A DNA stretch of 32,525 bases from SVQP01 sp045652835 (GTDB taxonomy: Bacteria > Bacillota > Clostridia > Oscillospirales > CAG-272). Positions 15,273 through 21,081 of the stretch are shown here, in pieces (position 1 is the first letter of the stretch; each line of letters opens with the position of its first letter). A program made the translations under genes and the position numbers. The stretch lies in assembly GCA_045652835.1 (NCBI GenBank), contig JAZOLE010000112.1:1-32525 (forward strand), given 5' to 3'. The notes beneath the pieces are model-generated. The model worked only from the letters and a program-made list of their open reading frames with translations. It was not told the DNA's origin and searched no databases.

Positions 15273-16115
15273 TCACTTGCAGCAAGCAACCACTACCTCA
15301 CCCTGCGCCTCGTCGAGATCCCAAATGATCTCGCCAACTGCAGGCACGGTGATCTTACCCGAAAGCGGATTTTTGATACTGATAACCGGTGTGGTCACTT
15401 CAGCCTCTACTTGGCTGCGCTCAAAGGCAAGGTCGCACTCGTGCATTTCGCAATCGATCAACTCCAACCCCTCGCAGTAGCAAAGCGGCTGCGTACCAAT
15501 GATGACGCAATGCTCGAACCTGACGTTTTTGCAATACCACGCAAGATACTCGCCCTTGACGCGGCAGTTACGCACCACCACGTTCTCGGCATGCCAGAAC
15601 GCGTCCTTGGTGTCAAGGTCACAGCTCTCGAACACCGCATTTTTGACGTACTGGAACGAATACTTGCCCTTAAAGGTCATGTTCTCAAATCGCAAATTTT
15701 CACCGCGGAACATAAAATACTCGCCCTCGGCAGTGACGTTTTGCATCTGCACGTCGGTACTCATCCAGCCAAACTCGGCAGAACGGACAGAGCTATCCGA
15801 AATGCGCACGTCATGGCACTCGCGCAACGCCTTGATGCCATGCAGCTCGGCATTGGTGACGCTGATGCCGTCCGAATACCAAAGCGCGGCACGGCAGGTC
15901 TCTTTCAATTCGCACTCACTGATCTCCAGCCCATGCACGTGCCAGAAGGGATAGCGCAGATCAAACTCGCACTTCTCCACACGCACGCGCGCGCACTCCT
16001 TGAATGCACTCTCGCCATCCGCAGGGCCTGCAAAGGTGCAATCGTGCACGTATATCTCTTTTTCGCCGTAAAAGGCTCTTTCTTGATCGTAATTCTGATG
16101 GGAAAACTCTTTCAT
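15273..16115 (-). CDS. DUF3737 family protein, right-handed beta-helix
   Basis: A 280-residue cytoplasmic protein made of short repeats in which a small hydrophobic run alternates with Cys/Asn/Asp turns (VHDCTFAGP, VEKCEFDLR, ISECELKET, FESCDLDTK, VRNCRVKGE, FEHCVIIGT, LIDCEMHEC), the pattern of a parallel beta-helix. The C-terminal part IIGTQPLCYCEGLELIDC and ISIKNPLSGKITVPAVGEII matches DUF3737. Many beta-helix proteins bind or cut polysaccharides, but no catalytic residues are established for this family and there is no signal peptide. ATG at 16115 is preferred over 16139 because TAAGG precedes it and it begins six bases after the GH127 stop. It is last in the operon behind GH127, which hints at a carbohydrate-related task. 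Confidence 0.85.
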   Translation of the reverse strand: MKEFSHQNYDQERAFYGEKEIYVHDCTFAGPADGESAFKECARVRVEKCEFDLRYPFWHVHGLEISECELKETCRAALWYSDGISVTNAELHGIKALRECHDVRISDSSVRSAEFGWMSTDVQMQNVTAEGEYFMFRGENLRFENMTFKGKYSFQYVKNAVFESCDLDTKDAFWHAENVVVRNCRVKGEYLAWYCKNVRFEHCVIIGTQPLCYCEGLELIDCEMHECDLAFERSQVEAEVTTPVISIKNPLSGKITVPAVGEIIWDLDEAQGEVVVACCK

Positions 16116-16120
16116 AAACC

Positions 16121-17944
16121 TTACTTGACAAAATGCCATACCTGCATCTCGCTCTCACCGCGATTGGCAAAAGCGTAATACGGGATCAGCACAGCGTCAA
16201 CCTTTTCTTTATTCTGTGTTTTTTGGCGATACAGCGGTGCATCCGGCTCTCGCACGGTACGCCATGCGCGCACCGTCAGCTGCGGTACACCCAGCTGCTT
16301 ATGCTTGCCATATCTGAAGCGCGCGCGGCTATCCAAGCAAACGTCACGCAAAAGCTCACCGTTGTCCGCGCCCTCCATGCAATAGATGACCGGGCCTCTT
16401 TGCACAGCATATCTGCCCGAGTCAAAGACCACCTCGGGGCGTGCCTCGATAAACGTGGGCTTCATGGTAAAATCAAAGGTCAATTCCTCGCCGTCTTTTA
16501 CGTCAAAGTATGCATATCCCTTGTCAGTCTCGCCCGTATAGCCGTCAAACCAGCCGGGGATGCGCACCGCAATGCGAGAATCTCCGCCCGACAGGCGAAT
16601 TTTGATCTTACCGTTCTCGGGATACATAGTGCTCTGCTCCAGCACAAGCATCTTGCCGTCGCGCTCGATGGTCGTCATGCTTTGCATAAACTGGTGCACG
16701 TAAATCACCTCACCGTCATCCGAGTACAGCATACTCGCAATCGAGGGGATAAAGCGCACGATATTGGGCGGACAGCAGGAGCATGCAAATACCTCGCTGC
16801 GCTGCATAGGCGGCAAATTCACGCTTCTGTGCGACACGCTGACGTCACGCTTGTGCATGCGCGGCATGATCTCCAAAGGATTTTGATAGAAAAAGCTCTT
16901 GCCGTCCAAAGAGAGCGCGGACAAAAAGCCGTTATACATGACGCGCTCAACCACGTCGGAATACTTGGAATCCGCGCCAAAGCGCAGCATTCTGTTCGCA
17001 AACAGCGCAAGCGCAAGCGCTGCGCAGGATTCGGTATACGAGATCAGGTTGGGCAGATCGTAATCCACCGTGAACGCCTCACCTGCACCGCTTGAGCCGA
17101 TACCGCCCGTGATATACATGCGGCGGTTTGCCACGTTGTCAAACAGCGCCTCGCAAGCTGCCTGCAGCTCTTTATCTCCCGTGTGCAACGCCACGTCAGC
17201 CATACCGCAATACAAATACATGGCACGCACCGCATGCCCCTCTGCCGTCCTTTGCTCTCGCACAGGCAGGTGGCTTTGCGAATAACTGGGGTCCATCCAA
17301 TCGGGAATGTGAATTTGGTCATGTCCGCGCGTATCGACAAAGTGCTTGGCAAGGTTCAAGTACCGCACCTCGCCCGTGCATTCGTACAATCTTACAAGCG
17401 CCAGCTCGATCTCCTCGTGCCCCGGCGTCCCAAACGGCGTATCCGCATCCTTGACAAATCTCTTTTCTATGTAGTCGGCATAGCGGCACATGCAATCAAG
17501 GAAAGTACGCTTTCCCGTTGCCTGATAGTAGGCAACTGCCGCCTCCATCAAATGTCCCGCACAGTAAAGCTCGTGCCAATCTCTGTTGGAAAAGCGGTGC
17601 GCAGGGTCGATGACGGTAAAGAAGATATTGAAATAGCCGTCGGGCTGCTGATTCTTCTCAATCTGTGCCACAAGCGCGTCTATCTTTTTCTCAAGGCGCG
17701 CATCAGGCTTGACGGCAATCTGATACGCCGCGCCCTCCATCCACTTTGCCACGTCACTATCCCAGAAAAAGTGGGGTTTGTTGGGCATGCCCTCTTTCCA
17801 ATCAAAGCGGAACGCATCAATTCTGCCGGTATCGTAAAAGCGATCGTACACCGCTCCCGTGGTCACGCGGCGTACAAGCGTCTGCTTTTGCTTCCAAAAG
17901 CCACCCGTGATGCGCGTATTTGAAAAGTCAACCGTTCTGTGCAT
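16121..17944 (-). CDS. Beta-L-arabinofuranosidase, glycoside hydrolase family 127
   Basis: A cytoplasmic enzyme that removes beta-L-arabinofuranose from plant glycans or hydroxyproline-linked arabino-oligosaccharides; 607 residues, close to the characterised bifidobacterial HypBA1. The (alpha/alpha)6-barrel motifs include DSDVAKWMEGAAY, QQPDGYFN, HELYCAGHL and GHAVRAMYLYCG. The zinc/thiolate site is present: Glu and Cys in YTESCAAL and the adjacent cysteines in CSCCPPNIVRF, where the family nucleophile is a Cys. GEAF before DLPN probably carries the acid/base Glu. ATG at 17944 is set by GGAGG and overlaps the end of the HD gene by 17 bases, indicating coupling. There is no signal peptide, so substrate must be imported. 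Confidence 0.92.
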   Translation of the reverse strand: MHRTVDFSNTRITGGFWKQKQTLVRRVTTGAVYDRFYDTGRIDAFRFDWKEGMPNKPHFFWDSDVAKWMEGAAYQIAVKPDARLEKKIDALVAQIEKNQQPDGYFNIFFTVIDPAHRFSNRDWHELYCAGHLMEAAVAYYQATGKRTFLDCMCRYADYIEKRFVKDADTPFGTPGHEEIELALVRLYECTGEVRYLNLAKHFVDTRGHDQIHIPDWMDPSYSQSHLPVREQRTAEGHAVRAMYLYCGMADVALHTGDKELQAACEALFDNVANRRMYITGGIGSSGAGEAFTVDYDLPNLISYTESCAALALALFANRMLRFGADSKYSDVVERVMYNGFLSALSLDGKSFFYQNPLEIMPRMHKRDVSVSHRSVNLPPMQRSEVFACSCCPPNIVRFIPSIASMLYSDDGEVIYVHQFMQSMTTIERDGKMLVLEQSTMYPENGKIKIRLSGGDSRIAVRIPGWFDGYTGETDKGYAYFDVKDGEELTFDFTMKPTFIEARPEVVFDSGRYAVQRGPVIYCMEGADNGELLRDVCLDSRARFRYGKHKQLGVPQLTVRAWRTVREPDAPLYRQKTQNKEKVDAVLIPYYAFANRGESEMQVWHFVK

Positions 17945-18515
17945 GATCCATTTCCTCCGAATTTTGAATTTTTTGCTTGGTTTGTGCAGCAAGCGCCGCG
18001 CGCAACTCGCGCGTATAGGGAGAGAATGCGGCATTCTCCTCGCCATAGGTCAAATTCAGGGTATACTCCAGGGGAATCCACGTGTCAAGCGGTGCCTCGT
18101 TATGCGAAAGTACCGCCTCCATGTTGTCAAGCGCCTTGTAAAGCTGCGCCTCGGGCGTTTGCTTGGCTTCCATTTCCGCATAAAGTGCGCCGAAATCGGA
18201 AGCGTACGGCTCGGGTAACAAAGAGAGCAACGTGCTCCATGCCTCTGCCTCGGTCATCTCGTTTTGCTCTGTCTTTTCAAACGAGGGTACGTCACCCGTC
18301 AATGCCTCGCCAAGATCGTGTATAAGGCACATGCGGATGACCTTATTCATATCCAAATCCGGATATTCATCCGCACACAGCATGGCAAGCACGGCAAGAC
18401 GCCAGGAATGCTCGGCAACCGACTCTCTGCGCCCCGAGGACGTCCAGGAATGTCGCGTGTTGCATTTGAGCTTTTCGATCACGCCCATAAATTCGATCAA
18501 GCCTTGAATCTGCAT
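17928..18515 (-). CDS. HD-domain protein, YfbR/HDDC2-like 5'-deoxynucleotidase
   Basis: A cytoplasmic metal-dependent phosphohydrolase, 195 residues, of the group that includes E. coli YfbR and human HDDC2, which dephosphorylate deoxyribonucleoside 5'-monophosphates. Motifs: LKCNTRHSW, ESVAEHSWRLAVLA (His ligand), LIHDLGEALTGDVP (HD ligands) and YKALDNMEAVLSH (final Asp). ATG at 18515 is chosen because GGAGAG lies nine bases upstream; an upstream GTG in frame at 18536 is possible. It is the first gene of the GH127/DUF3737 operon, an unexpected place for nucleotide metabolism; its real substrate here may differ from dNMPs. Confidence 0.85.
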   Translation of the reverse strand: MQIQGLIEFMGVIEKLKCNTRHSWTSSGRRESVAEHSWRLAVLAMLCADEYPDLDMNKVIRMCLIHDLGEALTGDVPSFEKTEQNEMTEAEAWSTLLSLLPEPYASDFGALYAEMEAKQTPEAQLYKALDNMEAVLSHNEAPLDTWIPLEYTLNLTYGEENAAFSPYTRELRAALAAQTKQKIQNSEEMDHAQNG

Positions 18516-18544
18516 GCTGTTTCTCTCCATTTTCACTCAAAATC

Positions 18545-18592
18545 TTGACATTACACCATCTTTATTATATAATAAACGTAATCGTATGTCAA
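18545..18592. promoter_or_regulatory. Overlapping divergent promoters sharing a palindromic -10
   Basis: Plus strand: TTGACA (18545-18550), 17 bases, TATAAT (18568-18573), driving manA. Minus strand: TTGACA (18587-18592), 17 bases, TATAAT (18564-18569), driving the HD/GH127/DUF3737 operon. Both -10 boxes are halves of one palindrome, TTATTATATAATAA, so only one polymerase can bind at a time. Confidence 0.85.
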
Positions 18593-18605
18593 TAGGAGGA
18601 TGAAC

Positions 18606-19526
18606 ATGTATCCCTTATTTTTAAAGCCCGCCGTCAAGGACTATTTGTGGGGCGGCAACGCACTCAAAACACGCTATGGCGTAGAGAGCGATTTGGATAT
18701 TACCGCTGAGGCATGGGTGCTCTCAACGCACAAAAACGGCCCCAGCACCGTGCAAAACGGTGAAATGGCAGGAAAAACCCTGCAAGACGCGCTTGCGGCA
18801 TGGGGACAGACCGCGCCCGACATTCTTGTTAAGCTGATCGACGCGCGCGATCGCCTTTCCTTACAGGTGCACCCCGAGGACGCCTACGCGCAAGAGCACC
18901 ACGCAAGCCCCGGCAAGACCGAGATGTGGTACGTGCTGGATGCAGAGCCGGGCGCTGCCCTGATCTGCGGATTTGAAAAGGACATCACCACCGAGGAATT
19001 TGCCGCGTATATTGAAAACGGCACCGCGGACAAGGCTGTGGCACACTTCCCCGTCAAGACGGGCGACGTGTTCTTTATCCCTGCGGGCACAGTGCACGCC
19101 ATCGGCGCAGGCATTCTGATTGCCGAGGTGCAGCAAAACTCCGACATTACCTACCGCGTTTGGGACTGGGGACGCGTGGGGGCTGACGGCAAGCCCCGTG
19201 AGCTGCACGTGCAAAGAGCGCTTGAGGTCAGCAAGACCCAACCCTATACCCTGCCCTGCGGACAGGCAGGCGAGGTAAACGACATTGCAGGAGGCAAGCT
19301 GCGCACGCTTGCAAATTGCCCCTATTTTGCCACCTATGAGCTGACGCTGCAGGGCGCAGCCAAAATTCCTGCCGACATTCGCTGCGTGCTTTGCACCGAG
19401 GGCAGCATGACCCTTTCGTGCACGGGCTGCGAGGATCTTGCACTCCACGCAGGCGCATGCGTCTACGTCCCCGAGGGGTTGCAGACTACGCTTTCGGGCG
19501 ACGCAAGAGTGCTTTGGATCAAGTAA
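18606..19526 (+). CDS. manA: Mannose-6-phosphate isomerase, class I
   Basis: A cytoplasmic zinc enzyme interconverting mannose-6-phosphate and fructose-6-phosphate, linking mannose to glycolysis and to nucleotide-sugar synthesis; 306 residues, the usual size of the short Firmicutes form. Zinc ligands are visible in QVHPEDAYA (residues 87-95), GKTEMWYV (103-110, Glu) and GTVHAIGAG (161-169, His); the catalytic Arg is in YRVWDWGR (183-190). The cupin barrel continues to the C-terminus. Two in-frame ATGs are present; 18606 is chosen because AGGAGG at 18594-18599 is too close to the ATG at 18600. It is divergent from the HD/GH127 operon and ends in a terminator. Confidence 0.95.
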   Translation: MYPLFLKPAVKDYLWGGNALKTRYGVESDLDITAEAWVLSTHKNGPSTVQNGEMAGKTLQDALAAWGQTAPDILVKLIDARDRLSLQVHPEDAYAQEHHASPGKTEMWYVLDAEPGAALICGFEKDITTEEFAAYIENGTADKAVAHFPVKTGDVFFIPAGTVHAIGAGILIAEVQQNSDITYRVWDWGRVGADGKPRELHVQRALEVSKTQPYTLPCGQAGEVNDIAGGKLRTLANCPYFATYELTLQGAAKIPADIRCVLCTEGSMTLSCTGCEDLALHAGACVYVPEGLQTTLSGDARVLWIK

Positions 19527-19535
19527 ATACATAAG

Positions 19536-19559
19536 AAGGCTCGGCAAACGCCGAGCCTT
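19536..19559 (+). terminator. Terminator of manA
   Basis: Stem AAGGCTCGGC / GCCGAGCCTT with loop AAAC, nine bases after the stop codon. The 24-base core equals the minus-strand terminator at 5090-5113; the T run here is short (TTT). Confidence 0.75.
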
Positions 19560-19664
19560 TGCTGCAAACAAATCTATACCCATGAAACCAACAAATTAGC
19601 ACAAAATTGAATAAAACGAATTTAGCAGTCCTTGCACAGGCTTCTGCTTTTCTTTTCTCAAGAT

Positions 19665-19938
19665 GTGAAAGAGCGTCCTAATGATGCATCTCACCCACCG
19701 CAACCGCGTCCGCCAATCGCTCCAAGTATTCGCGATTGCCTTCCGCTGCGGTCCCCCCTCTCCAGCGGAGAGGGCTCGTTTTAGCTGCCCTTTTTGAACA
19801 TCTATAAAGACGGATGCGCAACATAAGCCCTCTCCGCTGGAGAGGGGGGACCGCAGCGGAGGATATTCGAGGCGTTTGAGCCGAGAATAACCGACGCGGT
19901 TGCGGTGGGTGAGATGCATCCCTCGGACGCTCCTTCAC
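19665..19938. repeat. Nested palindromic intergenic element (MITE-like)
   Basis: Outer perfect 28-bp inverted repeat 19683-19710 / 19893-19920 (starts GATGCATCTCACCC), extended outward by GTGAA and GAGCGTCC matches on both sides. Inner perfect 35-bp inverted repeat 19742-19776 / 19826-19860 (core CTCTCCAGCGGAGAG and its complement). Short frames inside are shadows; no transposase. The rest of the 19527-20020 gap holds only the manA terminator and the next promoter. Likely a non-autonomous mobile element; its activity cannot be judged. Confidence 0.8.
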
Positions 19939-19965
19939 CCAAACGGGTTTACAACTTCGCGGTTA

Positions 19966-19994
19966 TTGCATCCCATTTTATTCTGTGGTATACT
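19966..19994 (+). promoter_or_regulatory. Promoter of the XRE regulator gene at 20021
   Basis: TTGCAT (19966-19971), 17-base spacer, TATACT (19989-19994) preceded by TGG (extended -10). It lies 27 bases downstream of the palindromic element. Confidence 0.75.
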
Positions 19995-20020
19995 GTTCTC
20001 ACAGACAGGAGGAAAAATAC

Positions 20021-20749
20021 ATGTATCATTTGAATCAGTTCTGCAACATCATCACAGCTCTTCGCAAGGAACGCGGATGGACACAGGCTATGCTTGCCGA
20101 TCAGATCGGGATCGCGCCCCAGTCGGTGTCCAAATGGGAGTGCGGCGTTGGATTCCCCGATGTCACCCTGTTTCCCGTCATTGCCGATCTCTTTGACATC
20201 CCCATCGGCGTTCTGTTCGGAGAGGCTACTACATCAAAAAAGGAGAACAAAGCTATGAATAATCCGAGTCATGAACATACCTATGTCTTTGAACCGATTC
20301 AAAGCATTGATTTCAGCGTAAACAACTGCTGCCGCATCCGTATCATCGACGGTGAGCGCGAGAACGCGCAGATCACCGTGCAGGGTGACCCCACTTTTAT
20401 GGAGTATTATCTTGTGGAAAAGGAGAACGGCCGTCTTCGCATCTCTGTCAAAAACCCCACAGGCTCAGCCTTTCATTGGAAGGCCTATGACCGCGGCGGT
20501 TACGAGGGAGAGAACATCATCACCATCTATACGGGCGTAGCGGACGCCAACTGCTATGCAGATAACCAGCTGGACCTTGTCATGTCCCACTGGATCACCG
20601 AGGAGGGATATAACGAATGGACGGTGTGTACCATGGAGGAGATGGAGGCTATGTGCCCGGGCTTCAATGAGAGCAGACAGAACCCTATTGCAGTCTATGC
20701 CAAAACACAGCGCATGAAGCTCGACCCCAAGGTACTTGAGGATCTGTGA
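20021..20749 (+). CDS. XRE-family regulator with C-terminal beta-rich sensor-like domain
   Basis: A 242-residue DNA-binding protein. Residues 1-65 form a Cro/C1 helix-turn-helix: LRKERGWTQAMLADQIGI, then SVSKWECGVGFPDVTL and ADLFDIPIGVLFGE, the form usual in Firmicutes one-component regulators. A polar linker (SKKENKAMNNPSHEH) leads to a region of about 150 residues with alternating strands (IDFSVNNCCRIRII, NAQITVQGD, YYLVEKENGRLRISVKNP) that loosely resembles DUF4097/DUF2807-type beta domains, and a less regular acidic end. There is no membrane segment. ATG at 20021 has AGGAGG eight bases upstream; the frame is open to 19985 but nothing supports an earlier start. Targets and signal are unknown; it has no co-transcribed partner. 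Confidence 0.75.
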   Translation: MYHLNQFCNIITALRKERGWTQAMLADQIGIAPQSVSKWECGVGFPDVTLFPVIADLFDIPIGVLFGEATTSKKENKAMNNPSHEHTYVFEPIQSIDFSVNNCCRIRIIDGERENAQITVQGDPTFMEYYLVEKENGRLRISVKNPTGSAFHWKAYDRGGYEGENIITIYTGVADANCYADNQLDLVMSHWITEEGYNEWTVCTMEEMEAMCPGFNESRQNPIAVYAKTQRMKLDPKVLEDL

Positions 20750-20760
20750 GGGGTCATTTC

Positions 20761-20820
20761 CGTAGGGGCGGATTCCATATCCGCCCTTGCGTACGGGAGC
20801 ATATGGAATGCTCCCCTACG
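20761..20820. repeat. Cloverleaf-like palindromic repeat
   Basis: An 8-bp outer stem CGTAGGGG / CCCCTACG (20761-20768, 20813-20820) encloses two hairpins: GCGGAT/ATCCGC and GGAGCAT/ATGCTCC. Starts 12 bases after the XRE stop codon. The form is that of short intergenic repeats dispersed in Clostridia; it may also serve as a terminator, though no T run follows. Confidence 0.7.
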
Positions 20821-20836
20821 AAGCGATAAAAAACCG

Positions 20837-20931
20837 CCGCCCGAGATCTCGCGCTGCGCGCGCCCTTCGGGTTCGACTGCGTCATTTCGCAGCATGCTGC
20901 GAAATTCCTCCGCTCAGGATGACACGGGCGG
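20837..20931. repeat. GC-rich intergenic repeat with a perfect 22-bp palindrome
   Basis: Outer CCGCCCG / CGGGCGG (20837-20843, 20925-20931) encloses a perfect palindrome at 20884-20905 (ATTTCGCAGCA and its complement) and the block CCTCCGCTCAGGATGACA. No frame inside is credible. Copy number must be tested in the genome. Confidence 0.6.
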
Positions 20932-20956
20932 GGACCGGCGTCCTCGACGGTCCGCA

Positions 20957-21059
20957 TGTAAAATGAAATCTGCCTCCTGTCGGGGGCAGATGAAATCCAC
21001 TGTCGTGGATGAAATCGCTACGCGATGAAATCCGCCAACGGCAAAAGCCGTTGGCGGAT
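20957..21059 (-). repeat. Four-hairpin repeat element, copy B (3' of the DUF4091 gene)
   Basis: Read on the minus strand it matches 4853-4954: the same four ATC...GAT hairpins in the same order joined by TTC, ending TTTCATTTTACAT. Differences fall in loops (for example GACA for GAAA) and in a paired C-G to T-A change in the last stem, which keeps pairing. It starts 22 bases after the DUF4091 stop codon, on the transcribed strand. Confidence 0.85.
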
Positions 21060-21081
21060 GATTTTGTTTATGGGGGGAAAA

